Position numbers and translations under genes: made by a program. DNA of 64,000 nt. It comes from Armillaria gallica. Its lineage: Eukaryota > Basidiomycota > Agaricomycetes > Agaricales > Physalacriaceae. Of this stretch, positions 1 to 12,941 are shown piece by piece (position 1 is the first letter of the stretch; each line of letters opens with the position of its first letter). The notes beneath the pieces were generated by a model. The model did not search any database. It saw only the letters and a list, made by a program, of their open reading frames with translations, and was not told where the DNA came from. The stretch covers positions 4,960,001 to 5,024,000 of the forward strand of contig JBANDB010000005.1 of NCBI GenBank assembly GCA_037576215.1, written 5' to 3'.

Positions 1-981
1 AGAGTGCTGCAAAAGGCAAGGAGAAGGCTTCTGAGGTTGTCGTACCTCGTAAGCGTTCGAGGGATGAAGACGAAAGTTTGCAAGTTGTGGATAAACCCGT
101 GGCTAAGAAGTTAAAGTCAAAGAACCGACCAATTGATGAAGTCGAAGGTATGTTAATTTGTAGCTTTTTCCTTTCTGCTAGCTGATGTATTTTCTAGTGG
201 TTCGTGCTACTCCAGTCATCTGAAAACGTGGACCCGGACTCTTGAAACCGCCACCAGTTACCCTAGGCGTCAGTGGAGGGGGCTTCAGTGAAAAGATCCT
301 GTCAACTGCGAAGGCCGTCAGGAACGGTGTCAAGAGTATTGGTGTGCTCAAGGTTGACCAGGACTTTGGCGAGTTCGTCGAGATTGATAAAAGCTATTGG
401 AGTAAGGCAGTCGCGCCGTTCGTTGGGGAACGCGTAAGTTGCCTTTTATTTGTGTTTAATCGTTCTCTTTTCCTGACTGTTTTTGACAGTATACCACTGC
501 TTGTGACCACTGCCGGCGCCTTGGAACGCAGTGTCGAAAACTCTTGATGCATACAGTTAAATGCGTGCATTGCCACTACTCCAAGCTCCCATGCAAGGTC
601 GATGGCGTTCCTGCTCTTAATCCTGTAGAGCATTATTGACCAAAGGGCTCTGGTAAGTCTTCTCCTCTTTTTGTTTTTCTCTGCTAACTTTTTCTTCTTT
701 TTGTAGACGCAGTTAACACTTTCGAGGCCGCTGTCAATGCTATCGAGGCCAATAGTACTGCCATCGCCATGATTACTCAGCAATTCCTGGCGGGCCTCAA
801 CATCATCACACACACCGATAATATTCGTGCCCAGACGTTTCAACTCCGCGGATGTCTTGCTCCAATTGAAGCAGACGAGGGCGTCGATGACGAGGATGAG
901 GATGAGGATGGTGAGGTGCCAGAGAATGTCGCTGAAGGCGTCGCAGGTCCTTCTAAGACTAAGAAGCATAAATCTCGTTGA
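1..981 (+). pseudogene. Zn2Cys6-like gene A, 5' end outside window, two TGA stops
   Basis: Partial gene with exons at about 3-147, 198-433, 490-652 and 707-981 joined by short GT-AG introns (50, 56 and 54 nt). The 5' part lies beyond the window. The third exon carries a cysteine pattern C-X2-C-X6-C-X9-C-X2-C-X6-C, which matches the spacing of the fungal Zn2Cys6 binuclear cluster. An acidic DED-rich stretch and a Lys/Arg-rich end (KTKKHKSR) follow. The first exon is also basic (nuclear-localisation-like). Two in-frame TGA codons (221-223 and 637-639) break it; both become arginine if read as CGA. It lies head-to-tail with gene B and antisense to the neighbouring gypsy pol. A DNA- or RNA-binding role is inferred only from the cysteine pattern and charge; I recognise no family. 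Confidence 0.6.
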
Positions 982-1137
982 GCTGCAGGAAATGAGGCCT
1001 TGGTTATCGGCCTTGTTGTCTTTTGGGAGTTTTGTCTCTGTATATTTCGAACTTTGTTACATATATGGGCTGTATCGCGCGCCTTCGGGCAATTGTTTTA
1101 TATAGTGTTGAATGTCGCCACCCCTGATGAGGGCGTA

Positions 1138-1147
1138 AATAAATAAA
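1138..1147 (+). terminator. Polyadenylation signal of gene A
   Basis: Two overlapping AATAAA hexamers lie about 160 bp after the gene A stop codon. The distance fits a fungal 3' UTR. No other signal was seen in 982-1830, which is otherwise non-coding. Confidence 0.5.
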
Positions 1148-1831
1148 TTTGTATTTTCTTGCAGTTTTGTGTGATTTATTGAAGATTTTTGAGTGATTTT
1201 CGGTGAATTTGGACTTAGAGAAATTTCAGCGGCTGGGGCTCACGTGATAGGTTTCACATGATCATCCACCTTGGGCTGTTTCTTGAAATAATTTCTCCAA
1301 GTCCAAATTGCCATGAAATTGAAATGGTAAGGAATGTGGATGGCCATGGCTCTAGTGCCGTTGGCCTTTGGTTTCATCGTGCTTCGCGTTACTGGTCATG
1401 AGTTTTTGTTACTGAAGTACGATTTTGGTGATATCTCCATTGTGTGTAGTCAAATTGACGTTGGAGCATGGTATTTTTGTCATTAGAAATGATATTTTTG
1501 TGGAGTATTTTGTGAATTGAAAGGTCATTTCTTTCATGATTTCGTTACTTTTTGTGCGAAAATGTTGTGTTGAAAAGAATGCGTGTTTTTGTCCTATGAA
1601 CAACATGGGGACCATGTCTCTCCCCCCTAAACTTTTTAAATCTTTGCCGGCCTTGGCTGAAAAGATTTAAACCAAGGTTCGAAGACTTGTAATTTGAAAG
1701 TGAATGCCGCTGAGTTTTGAAAGCTGCAAACATGCGGTTGGATTCCGTGCTGCGTTCCGTTGAGCGTACGATCCAAGCCCGATAGGAATTTTCGCGTAAA
1801 TGCGATGAGGTGAATTGTTTCTGAGTTTTCG

Positions 1832-1837
1832 TATAAA
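1832..1837 (+). promoter_or_regulatory. TATA box of gene B
   Basis: TATAAA lies 56 bp upstream of the gene B start codon, followed by a CT-rich stretch and CATCGC-type motifs typical of a fungal 5' UTR. It supports transcription of gene B from its own promoter on the strand opposite to the gypsy element. Confidence 0.5.
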
Positions 1838-1892
1838 GGCAACGTTTTCTCCTCATCGTGTCCTCAGAATCATCGCATTTCACTGAATCGCC

Positions 1893-3826
1893 ATGTCTAC
1901 TTCTGCTGCTCAAACCATTCCATCTCTCATCTCCCTTGTCAAGCATGCTGACGCCATCTTGCAAGTCCCTCTCGAGCCCAACGCGCAATTGTTGCGTTGC
2001 ACCACCTACTTTGACGAGGCAGCACACGTCAAGGTAAATTGCCGTGCCCTCGGGTTTTCGTGCTCTAATTGATGTTGAATAGTGCCAAGTTGAGGCTTAC
2101 TACCCATCCGCTCTCAAGGAAGAATTCTTTAAGACGTTCGAAGCTGTTGTCGATGGCTGCGTCTCTAAGTTCAACTTCCGTGAGACTTGGGACACCATGC
2201 TCAAGATCAAGTCTGACCGCCTCAAGTTTTCTGTCGGTGGAAGGTACTCCATCTCTGGCAACCAAATCTTGAACGCTCTGGAGGTCCTCCCTCCCTTGCG
2301 TTACCGCATTGACAATGATATCCAAATGTCATCTGCTCCATTCACTCCCAATGTCGCTCCTTCAAAGGAAGTTCAGACTGCGCCTTTGTCTTCGGATGCC
2401 GCATCTGCTTCTGCCTCTCAGGGTGCCAACTTGGTATTGGAGGAGGAAACTCCTGCTAGGGAAACTCGTGCCATGTCTCCTTCTACGGTCTCTTCTGCAG
2501 ATTGGGTGGTACGTGCTTCAAATCAATTAAAACTGTAGCATCACATTAATTTGACTTGGTATGATCTAGATGCCATCTCCGGTTGTCGCTCCTTCTGGTG
2601 CCTTCATTGAGCAGTTTGCCGAGAAAGAAGGTACCCTCAAGGATGCCGTTCAGATTGGCGAGAAGATCACCGATCTGTATCGCCGCTCTTTCAACAAGGC
2701 TGACCTCCAATACGGCAACACGTTCTGCGCCTATTGCTCGGGCACTCCTAGTCATCCCGCTCATCAATGTCCTGCTCTATCTGCCAAGGTACATCTTCTC
2801 TTAAAATCCACGTTTTCTTTTGTATTGATGTGAATCGAAGGCTGTTCGTCCTTGCGGGCCTTGCATTCTTGAGGGCACCGAGTGTACTTTTGCCGGGCTG
2901 TCTTCGATCTGCCACACTTGCCACAAATCCATGACTCACCGCTGCATTGGAGGTCTTCCCGACCGGCAAATCCTTTTGATGCCGTTCAAGGATCCCCACC
3001 CAGAGGACGATCAAGATATCCTTGACATTATTGATGAACTCATTGACACCGATCCTTATGGGGCTAGTAAGTTCTTGTCTTCCACTTTTTCTGGTCTGCG
3101 GTCACTAATTCCATGTGTTTTACAGAAATTTTGGGCGTCCTTGGCGATGATCCTCATACTGAATCGATTGTCGACAACGTGAAGGCCTATGTTGGGGCGA
3201 ACTTCCAACAGTTTGCTCCTCATGGACCCAAGTCCATAGCTTCTTTGGTGAATATGAAGGAGGCTTACTACCAGCAGTTGGAGTCCAATACTCGTGATCT
3301 CTATTTGAACCTAAAGCTTTGTCACATCCTTGTTCAACATTACCGTCTTGTTATGGTTAAACTTGATGAGACACGCGCTCAAGAGGAAGCGGAGGCTAGT
3401 ACTGCAGCCAAGATGAGGACCGGCAATCACGCTACGTCTTCTTCTCGCAAAACCTATGTCCCTTGGTGGAGGAATAAGCACCATCGCTCGGGTCATGGCC
3501 ACGGTAAGAAGAACCAGTCAAAGAACAAGGGCAAAAAGGAGGATCGCAAGGGTAAAGGTAAAAACGAGGCCGCCCAGTACATTAAGGAATGCGCTGGGTG
3601 GGGTTGCGACCATAATAACTGCGATTCTAACATGGAGACTCCAGACCCTGTTCCCGCTCTTTGTACTTGCCGCGGTTGGGGCAGTTGTGGTGAAGCTAAC
3701 TGTCCTTCTAAAGGCAGCTGGACTCCGCCTCCCCAGGCATCCGTCGAGTACCAGGACGGTGTCCCTGGTAACTATGGAGGAAACTGGCAGAGCAAGGTGG
3801 GCTCCAGTCGTCGTGGTTGTTACTAG
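1893..3826 (+). CDS. Intact multi-exon Zn-cluster protein (gene B), antisense to gypsy
   Basis: Five exons (1893-2033, 2083-2508, 2570-2788, 2841-3066, 3126-3826) join in frame through 49-61 nt GT-AG introns to give about 570 aa without a stop. The N-terminal ~180 residues are globular, then comes an Ala/Ser/Thr linker. A Cys/His region follows (FCAYC...HQC), then C-X2-C-X6-C-X8-C-X2-C-X7-C, close to a Zn2Cys6 arrangement. The C-terminal part is very basic (KNKGKKEDRKGKGK) and ends with a second Cys/Trp-rich segment (ECAGWGCDHNNC, LCTCRGWGSC). Architecture resembles gene A. The position of the cluster (middle, not N-terminal) is unusual for a transcription factor. I do not recognise the family. 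Because it sits between a retroelement's integrase and its expected 3' LTR, it may be element-encoded. Confidence 0.65.
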
Positions 3827-4025
3827 AGTTGCCGTGGTCTTCTAGGTGGTTGTATTCAATTCGTATGGACAATTTCGCAGGGGTATATTTTGAACAAGTG
3901 TCGGGGGACCGGTATGGATATACCGGTCAGAATAATTAGCTATGAATGAATGTGTAGGGGCCTCCAAAATGGAGCCCAATTATTTATATAAAATTTTTGG
4001 TTTTCGCCAATGTCTTGAGTGAAAG

Positions 4026-7000
4026 TCAAGCAAGTTCTGCTTCATTATGCACTCCTTCTAGATCTGGGAGGTCGTCGAGCATACCATCATCTGATGACGC
4101 GAAGAGATCATTGATCCATGCGGGTGGCACGTCAATGATCACATTGATATCCGGTACATCAATCTTCTTCCTGGTGAAGTACGGCAATAGTCTAAATGCG
4201 GCAACTGGTCTTGCGAAGGTTGAACCGTCTAATTCACAAAGGAGATATGCGCCGCCTTTATTCCTCCCCAAGATCACTAAGGGGCTCAAATATCTGGTGT
4301 GCATTTTATGATTTAGAGCCTTTTCTATCTGTGTGTTGCACATCAAAACTAAATCTCCCTTCTGGAAGTTGAAGTCTCTGATAGAGTATTCGTGGTCCTT
4401 CTCAAATTTAACTGCAGCATTTCTTCTAGCTTCGTAGACTTTAGACCTCAAACGCTCGAGATCTTGAGAATGTTTTTGAAGACTAATGGCTCATCATGCG
4501 ATTAATGATGTGGTACTGATGATATTGTCTGGTGGCGGCATCAACCATGTAGATTTGATTATGTCCATTGGAAGAAGGGGTTCCGTCCCGGTTGTGGCAA
4601 AATACGGTGAACAACCCATGCATCTCCTGATCGTTATTCGGTCTGCCCAAAATATGGAATAGGTGTTTTGACTCCACTTCTTTTGATCACCATCAGATGC
4701 CTTAAACAGTCCTTGATGGACGTCGAAGTGTGGTCTTTCGGCAATTCCATTGGCTCTGGAGTTATAACTGGAGATACGAATGTGATTGATATGGTACTTC
4801 TTGCTTAAATAATTGATTGCAGCAACAAAGGCGGATCCGTTGTCGGTAACGATCTCGACTAAGGATCCCCAACGGCATAAGATATCCTCGAAAATCCATT
4901 CTCCTAAGGTTCATGCTGTTTCTTTGCGCAAGCAACGAAATTCTGGATAATGACTGAGCGAACATCTGCCTTGTACGATGTAACGGTATTGCCCTGAAAC
5001 TGGCATGATCATCGTGTCCATATACATCTTGGAAAACAAAGGAGCAGGAAGCGCGACGGTAGGTGGGATATAGATTTGTCGGGTTTGACGGATTTGGCAG
5101 AGATGACACGTCCTTATGAACCAAGAAATATCATACTTCATATCAGGCCACCAATAACGTTCCTTGATTAGCGTGTGCATCACATAGAAGCCCTTGTGAG
5201 CAACGTCATCGTGGCAAGACGTCATCACTTGAATGTGATGTTCGGGGAACAAGATGAGCTGATGTCTCCCATCTACGTTTTTGCACCATAGCTTTCCTTG
5301 TCTCTCAAAGAAATGAACGGCATATTTCATGAATTTCGCGTATGCAATATCGTCGAATCCTGCAGGTCTCTTGAGGTATAGATGCCATGGCAATAGATGT
5401 GTTAGCCGTTCATCTAAACATTGTTGCTTTGCAGTACAAGGAACTTCTGAGTAAGGAATGATTTTCGTGGAATCTACGGCAACTTCTTGTTGGAGAACTT
5501 GAATTAACTTGATTGGAGAATTAACTGTAGGCGAAGTTGAATTAATAAAATGCATAAGCCCGTAATGAGTGTGTAAGAAGTCTTCCATGCTGTCTTCAGG
5601 TGGAGGAGGGTCTCCTAGTTGGGGTGGGCGTCGCGATAATCCATCTGGACCATGCTTGGAGCCTGGTACATGGACTAGAACGAAATGAAAAGATAGAATG
5701 CTGATAATCCATCGGTTAACTGCTGCTGAGGGTGCGATATCAGGGTTCTTGAGCATTCCCTTGATAGCACTCACGTCTACTTCAACAATAAACGTAGGAA
5801 GACCGATAAGATAAATTTTGCAATCTCCTAAGGCGCGGTAGAGTCCAAATATCTCTTTCTTGGCTTGAGAATATCCGCACTCGTGTTCGTTAAGAGTGAT
5901 TGAACCGAACCTAGCGAAATATTGAATCTTTGGATTGACGGGGTCACACTGTGCTAGATAATATCCAACTGCGGCAGGTCCTGTATCAACGGCAAGTATA
6001 ACAGCTCCGGTTGACGTGTAACTGAGCGGCCTTAATGCCGGGCTGACTCTAACTGTGTCTTTAAGATCTTCTTGTGCGGCAATCTCTGCTGATTTGAATT
6101 TGAAGGGAACATCTTTTCTGAATAACTTGGTAATGGGCAGAGCTCGGGTTGCGAAATTATTGATGAATATTCGTAGGACTCCGACGGTACCAATGAAGGC
6201 ACACACGTCAGAGACATCAATACAAGGTCCCCATCGAAGTATCGACGAGACAATACTTTCGAGAGGTAGTCGGCCAGCATACGTGCATCTATGACCTAGC
6301 ACGGTAATTTCGGCACAACAAAGGTAGGCTTTCTTGCCTGAAAACGTGCCTCCACAATATTTCATGCGTTGGACAATTCTGTTTAGGTTTTGGAAATGTT
6401 CCCAAACAAAACGTCGAATGCCAGTATTGAGAGGGATGGTTTTGTAGCCTCCTATGATTTCATATCGAGTTTCTGGTCCTCGAACTGGAACGTCATCAAT
6501 GTAAGGAATGGTGAACTCTGGGATTTCGGGTTGTAGAATGAAGGTAACGTCGTCATGGAATATTGGTATGGAATTGGTCCATCCCATGGGTAAGGTAACG
6601 AGTTGTAGTGCTCCATAAGGAGTCTGGAAGGTGGTGAGGTTGCGAGACGACTCTGCCAATAGATGTTCATCGTATCCAACGAATAAGTCTAGGGTAGCGC
6701 CACATGCACGTCCTGCAAAATGTTCTGCGAGAGGGTCTGTTGCTGGTGGTAGTCCAGAATGAGCAATCGTAACTTCGTTCAACGGTTCTAGACTGTGAAC
6801 TATGCGAAGACTTTTGCCATCTTTCTTTAAAACCGTAAACCATCTCGAGCGGTAGGAAGAATTGGAAGGTTCATAGACGCCTGCGTCAATCTTTGTCTTG
6901 ATCATACGGCAAACTTCTGTGTAAATTCCTGGAGGTATAGGCATATTTCGTAGAACCCAAGGGGTGTGTTCGACGACTGGAATATTGATTGGAGGGAAGA

Positions 7001-7727
7001 AATCTTTGCGAAAACTGCCTCGTTCTGAATCCTCCCCTGCGAATGCTTTCTCCTGAACTGTCATGAAGTGATGCATAAGCTTCATTTCTTCTGGCCAAAG
7101 GAAACCATCATTATGGATGGAGTCGATGTACTCCTTGTGCTCTTGGGTATAACGTTCGGTGGGAATGAAAGGTGGTGGGGTTGGAGATAACGTAGGTATT
7201 TCAGCTAATGGATCTCCTCGAATATTGCGAACGATACGGAATTTATCAGGCAAGGTTGCAAGTACGGGCTTCGTTTTCAAAGCTACCGGCTTGTACTTTT
7301 TGCCTGCGAAAACTGACACTTTCTTAGAGAACCATGGCTCGTAGGATTGATCTCCAATAATATTAGAACCGTATAGATGATACATATAATCTCGGGGCTG
7401 GGAAACGGGACTGGAATCTGATAAATCTTGAGGAATCTGAGTAGGAATAGAATATAACGGTAACAATTGTTCGCAATCTGTTGGTAAAGAGAATTTGGCA
7501 TATGGGGTGGAACTGTACACGGTTTCGGTCGACCATAGTGATTGTGTAAACGTAGTGGGTTGGATAGGGAATTTATTAGGGTCGCAAGCTGATAAATATT
7601 GGGTGGAAGCTTTTTCTGAGTCAAATTTGGAAGTGGACGCCACGTAGGCAATAATTTTAGGTTCTTGATTCGCATCTAATTCAATGACGAGGGCGATCTC
7701 CTCTATATCGTCATTGGGTTCTTCTAG
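4026..7727 (-). pseudogene. Gypsy pol: reverse transcriptase, RNase H, integrase
   Basis: One frame runs through the whole pol. The RT shows the catalytic YIDD box (codons at 6492-6503) and LPMGW/FQTPYG motifs. RNase H begins around ILAVDTGP. The integrase has an N-terminal HHCC finger (H...H...CHLCQ) followed by a D-D-E core (MYMDT, VTDNGS, NGIAER). A C-terminal segment with a GDLVL motif follows, the usual start of the gypsy integrase tail. The copy is dead: in-frame TGA codons occur at 4911-4913, 4494-4496 and 4491-4493 within the integrase, and at 7728-7730 just before pol. All could be former CGA arginine codons. No frameshift was seen. The protein would normally be cut from a Gag-Pol polyprotein in virus-like particles. 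Confidence 0.88.
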
Positions 7728-9712
7728 TCAATTTTCCCAAGAAAATAGGACGTGGTTAAGGATACAGAGATGACCACGAGGAATCGTCAGGATGGTGGCA
7801 GTTTTGCCGGTGTTCAGATCATGGATGGTAATGGTCTGGTTTTTGTCCGAATAATTGCAAACAATGCTCTGAGTTAACGTGTCGAAAGGTCTGCTGAGCA
7901 AGATATCGTAGGCAGATTGCCGAATGACGTGCACTTGCAAGTATAGCATGATATCTCCAAACAAAAATGCGACATTTCATGCTAGACCCAAGGAATAATT
8001 TGTAGTTCCATTGGCCGACTGCATTTCCAATATAACCATCGGGTCATAGATCAACCCCAAGCGCAAGCACACAGCTTCCGACATGGAGATCACTTGTGAT
8101 CTGGGATCAATGATGCACTCGACTTTGAGCTGATGATCCACCACTGGGACGATGGATCTTAATGAAATAGAATCTGCTGCGTATTTCAAGGGTCCGATCT
8201 TCTCCCCTTTCTTGATGCGAGCTTCGTATGGGTCTGGGATGACTGACAATCCTGCCGGCGGTTCCTTCTGAGCATTACTGGTCTGCTCAAAAGTCTGCAT
8301 GAAATTATCCGGCATGCTGTATAAAAGAGTGGAAGTTCTGCCGTTTTCGTGGTCTTCTGGCACCTTTACCATGATCTCTACGGTTTCGGGTCCAGTAAAC
8401 GGTAAAGCTACCTCCTTCTGGAATTGTTCTATGGTATTTGGCACTTTGCGCTTCGTGTTATCCTCCTTAATCATTTCCCTGATTGCTGGTGATAAAGAAT
8501 ATAACTCATGATGCGACAATGTGATCGTGGAGTCAAGCGCATGCTCATAGACTTCTTGCGCAACATGCGAACCTTCTATCGGCGCCCGTGTCCTATAAGC
8601 AGGTTCATTATCTTTGGGACGCTTGCGGACATCTGGCTTTGCACCCGCATTACGAACTGCTGGCGGTGCATAATTGGCTGGCTTTGCTGCGGCAAATGGA
8701 TGAATATCTTCGGGGATGAGCTGAGCTACATGCTCCTTGACTGGCGCATGCTCAGGTACTGCCGTGACAGTCTTGGATGAATCTTGTCGCGGAGTAGCAG
8801 GTGGCGCGTACGATGGAAACTTGGAACGAATATCCTGATCATTGCCATGGACTACTGTCTTAGCTTTCTTGAATTGACGTGGAGAATAAGACTCGATAAT
8901 AGCTGCGGCAATTTCGTTGTCTTGCTTGGTCTGAGTAGGTACGGCAATATTGTCTTCGTCGTCTGAGTATTCAACTAAGTTGGGCATGCCGTCATAATCT
9001 GGGGTAAGATCTTGATCGAAGTGATCGCGAATCTTAGGTATGGCAACCTCCTGCTTGTCATCAAGCACTGCTTCTTCAGCGGCCTTCTGACTAGTACGAG
9101 TTTGTCGACCCACTGCCTTAGTAGGTTCTTGCGGAACAGCGGCCTCCGCTTTTGCTGTGGGAGCTGCCTTCTTGAGTGGTCCGCGTTTAAGGCGTGGAAC
9201 TTCGACTACGACTTGACGAATCATAGTATCCGTAGTGTCTGCGATATTTGGACTAGAAGAGTCTTCTTCGGCAACATGCATGAACTGTTTGATGCCCTGG
9301 ATCTCTTTTCCAATAGCTTCGGATTTGGCAATGAGCGCCTTGAGGCGTTGATGCGCATCAATCCTGGAAATGGGTATGCTAAGTGACTGAGCGTCTGCAT
9401 TAACTGGCGAAGAACGTTGCCAGCTAAGATGTGGAACTGGCTCGACAATGGCGTTCATCAACTGATTGACGATGCCAATCTGGCCTGGATTCTGATGGTG
9501 CCATTCCTCGATGCGATCTTTAAGCCAAGTGCCTTGGAGACCTCTAGGAACCCAAGCGCCAGTAGACAGGACGATCTTCCCATCTATATTGCGCCTGCAT
9601 TTCCCTTCTTTAATCATCTCCTCGACTTTGAGACATTCTCTAATAAAATGCCCAATTTTGCCACAGAAACTGCAATTTTGGCCAGTTGCTGTATTTGCAT
9701 AACTGCTCTGCT
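7728..9712 (-). pseudogene. Gypsy gag C-terminus (CCHC knuckle) and retropepsin
   Basis: Directly downstream of the nested solo LTR the gag frame resumes with a C-X2-C-X4-H-X4-C zinc knuckle (CSFCGKIGHFIREC, about 9635-9680). A ~400-residue low-complexity linker rich in Ala, Pro, Lys and Glu follows, then a retropepsin-like domain. The catalytic D-x-G of the protease reads DPRSQ (around 8094-8108) where family members have DPGSQ; the Gly to Arg change is a G-to-A transition in a CpG context and should inactivate the enzyme. A TGA at 7977-7979 breaks the domain. The frame matches pol (same register at 7643), so gag-pro-pol was one polyprotein without a programmed shift. Confidence 0.75.
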
Positions 9713-9716
9713 GCGG

Positions 9717-11040
9717 TGATGAGCCTCAAGGCTCTGTGCGCTCTGAAATCGCGAACACCACTTACAATTTATCGCCTATCTCCCTTACGCGGCCTTTCAC
9801 TAAACCAAACGTTGCAAGTCCGGCACAGGTCGAATCATATTAAATTTCCCACTCCACACGAACTTTCACTCCGATATCTATGAGTCATTGTGCCTCAAGG
9901 CACATTGATTGCCAATCCTTCCGCAGTAAATTAGACACGCGTCATTATTCTGGGCCTTTGCACGTGGACAGAGCCATACGATCACGCAGTTTAACTACGC
10001 ATAGGCTATGCATAGCTACAGATTCTCAAGAGGCCATATGGATACGCCTTTACAGCTTAGAAATATAGTAGAGATTAGTGAGCCATTAACTGCGGCTGAG
10101 TAAGTAGTAAGTAAATTAGTAAACCTTCCGTAGCTTTATTAGGCTATGCGAACTTTTAATAAGTATGCACAGTAGAGTAGCACACGGTATAGTGAACTAC
10201 AGTTACAAATAGTTCGCTACGCTCACAAATCATGTACTGCGGTTATCAAGCCAAGGCAAAAGTTCGCTTACTTAGCAAGTACAGTTCTGTAGTATAAAAG
10301 ATAACGGCCTGTAGATAGAAAAAGGACAGTTCTCCATAGAGGATACACACACCACACATACCACCCAATACATGCGAATTAAAGTTAATATCTCTATGTT
10401 CTTAAGAGATATAACACTTTGCGAAGTTTTCTCTAAACTCGCTAGCTACCAAGTGTTAAATAACTTGATTCACATCCTCTCGTCCAAAACACAAGCAAGG
10501 GTATTATATAAAGACTACCTTGTTTGTCATCCTCCTGTCATAAATTCGCATACCTGAAGACTTCAAAGGGTAATCCGTAGCTAGGGTTCCGAACTTTAGT
10601 CTCTAACACCAACAGCATACTGTTCCTATAAGTTAGGAACAATACTAATTCGAGTTTCTCTAGATAAGCCAGCTCCATCTCTGCGTTTCTCTAAAAGAAA
10701 GCACGCGAGCATAGGAAAATATCTTCTACCGGAACCGTAGCCAGGATTCCGACACCAAATAGTTCGCACCACATCTAGGTCGCCCCCGCTCAGCATACAC
10801 CCACGTTTACGCACCTTTTCCCTTCCAGGAAAGTTCGCGTACATACCTTGAGCCTCTGAACAGCCTTCAGAGAATCATAACAAAGCGTAGCAACACACCG
10901 CTACACCACCAGGAAGCTACAGTCACCGCACGGAGGTGCAAGACTAGACTTGCTAGAACCTGCCTTCAGATTCTGTGCTTGACTACACTCGCCATTACAG
11001 GTCTTGTGTTTTCTGCCCGCAGGAGTCTATAGGTTCATCA
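9717..11040 (+). repeat. Nested solo LTR inside gypsy gag
   Basis: A 1,324-bp insertion begins TGATGAGCCTC and ends GGTTCATCA (TG...CA), flanked by the 4-bp direct repeat GCGG (9713-9716 and 11041-11044). Removing it with one GCGG joins the upstream gag frame to the zinc-knuckle frame exactly. Its start resembles the host element's own LTR read on the minus strand from 14357 (TGATGAGCCTC, then AGGCTCTGT and CGCTC), and both carry GTAGTATAAAA about 0.6 kb in. It is therefore a related family member inserted in the opposite orientation and reduced to a solo LTR by recombination. Confidence 0.8.
10293..10298 (+). promoter_or_regulatory. TATA box of the nested LTR
   Basis: TATAAA in GTAGTATAAAAG, 576 bp into the solo LTR. 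It marks the U3/R region and matches the equivalent motif of the host element's LTR. Confidence 0.5.
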
Positions 11041-11044
11041 GCGG

Positions 11045-12583
11045 TGGACCTGACGAAAACGATCGTTGCTGAGCTTTCTGGAATCGATCATTCGAGTTTA
11101 ACTGCAATAGTGTCTCGCCAAGTTTAATGAGCTGATTAATATGCTCCATCTTTACTTGGGGTTCTACAGGTTCCTCTTTGACACAAACGATTGGCTGAGG
11201 TTGTGAAACTGGACCGGGATATGGCATCTCTGAGGGTCTGGCTGGACCTGCATCATGAAAACTCTGAGTAGGCATACTGCTAAGAGTGCTTTCTCCTTTA
11301 TTTGTGCCTTGTAGAACGAACTGAGCGGCTGTGTAAATGTCGCTGAGGTTGTAAGGGTCTGCTGGATGATGGTCTGGTAATTTGATCTGGAGTCGATGGG
11401 CAATGGCATCCCAAACGTGGTTAGGAAAGCCTTTACTGAACATATTGCCAGTCTCGTGGTTCGACAAACGATTATTCGTGACCAAATGCTTTACTTTGGG
11501 GTAGAACTCTTGATAAAATGCTCCTAGGTCTGTGAGATTATCAACTTCTCATGCGTATTTTCCAATGACGTGCTCGAGGTCGTGTCTCTCGTATTGGTGA
11601 GTGGTACTAGCGTCTGGATACTGAGCAACTATGGCATCCTTGAAATTTTCGTAGGTTTTGCTGGTGTCACTATATTCGGGCAAGCTCTCCCAAAATTCGG
11701 AGATGACAAGACCAGGATAATAGATAAACCACTTCTTTTTATCGGTGTTTGCGTTTATACTATGACGGGTGAAGAGGCCTTCGATATCACTGATATAACA
11801 CGTCAATTCGCGTCCAGGACTAATTTTGTCAATGATATTCAGAGCGCTCTTCTCCTTTCAGAACGGCATAGATGCTGCTGCCATGGCTGCTGGTTGCTGG
11901 ACTGGCTGTTGAACTGGAGGTTGTACTGGGGGCTGTACAGGTGGTTGTGCGCCGGGTTGCGCTACGGGGGCTGGTTGTTGATTCAGATTGACTGGTGGTA
12001 AAATGGGAAATATGGGAAAGTAAGAGGTGGAAGCCTCTGCTGGTGGATCAAAAGTAAGACTTTGTTTGAAGGACTCGTCCTTGATATCAAAGTTTATAGT
12101 GGTAGCGGAATCTGGTACTAATTCGTCGCTAGATTCGACGGATTCTTCTTGTCGATAATCGGTGAATGAGGTGGATTCTACATGGTAGCCTCTGAAAGCT
12201 TGTCCGGAATAAGGAGTGCCGGGGGCTGTTCCGTAGTTTGAACCAAAGAGTTCTGCGGTAACTTCGGTTTCTTCATCGTCTTCTGGTCCAGAAAACAATA
12301 AATTCTCTCTTTCAGAGATATCTAATTCTTCGGGAGACGGGGATTTGGGGGATTCAACGAAAGACCCAGGAATGGGACTACGAGGGGAGTCTGGTAACGG
12401 GGTTTCTGTAGCGAGCGTCGAAGATGACGCTTCAGACGATGCTAAATGGGCTGTAGATTCTTGTAACTGAAGACGTGCAGAGGTATTTCTGAGGCCTCTG
12501 CCCGGAACTGGGATGTAAGGTGTTTTACGTTCAAATTTTCGTGAAATGGTGAAGAATTCGGGTTCGCAGCAAGTATAAGCTCA
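11045..12583 (-). pseudogene. Gypsy gag, N-terminal and capsid part
   Basis: An open frame starts near 12,583 just after stops; its first methionine is at 12,298, so the true start is uncertain. An acidic N-terminus and a Gln/Pro repeat (PVQPPVQPPVQQPVQQ) precede a capsid-like domain with the pattern WFIYYPGLVISEFWESLPEY...FKDAIVAQYP, typical of gypsy Gag. TGA codons at 11858-11860 and 11549-11551 interrupt it in the same frame; both would be arginine if CGA. The frame ends at the nested solo LTR, and continues beyond it at 9712. Confidence 0.75.
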
Positions 12584-12941
12584 CTACGAAGGGCGAATTA
12601 AAAGGTGATAGGCATATATAAACGTGATCACAGAATTGATCTGGGATGTGAACTGATCCCCCTCGCGGTGGGCTCCAGAAATGATGGACCTGAGACTTCC
12701 GTGGCAACGGCAACACCAACTCGGAACGAGATTGGATAATTAACGTAGTGGCATGGCAATCAAGGCGATCGTGTGTGCGAGTGGTTCGGGGCACCTCCAT
12801 GCAGTAGAACAATTCCTCTATATGCAAGAATACACTGCGACTTTAAGTCTGCGAAGTAGTACTGCTTGGTAGTCAAGTACTAAATGCTATGGCTTCAAGC
12901 TGGTAGGGATCTCTCGAAATGAGAGGGTACGAAAATGGGTA

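Noticed and set aside
394..969. 191-codon minus-strand open frame across gene A
   Set aside because: It is antisense to well-spliced exons with a Zn2Cys6 pattern and reads through introns; it is a shadow.
12531..12827. 98-codon minus-strand frame as gypsy gag start
   Set aside because: It is in a different register from the gag frame and has no Gag features; it is leader sequence.
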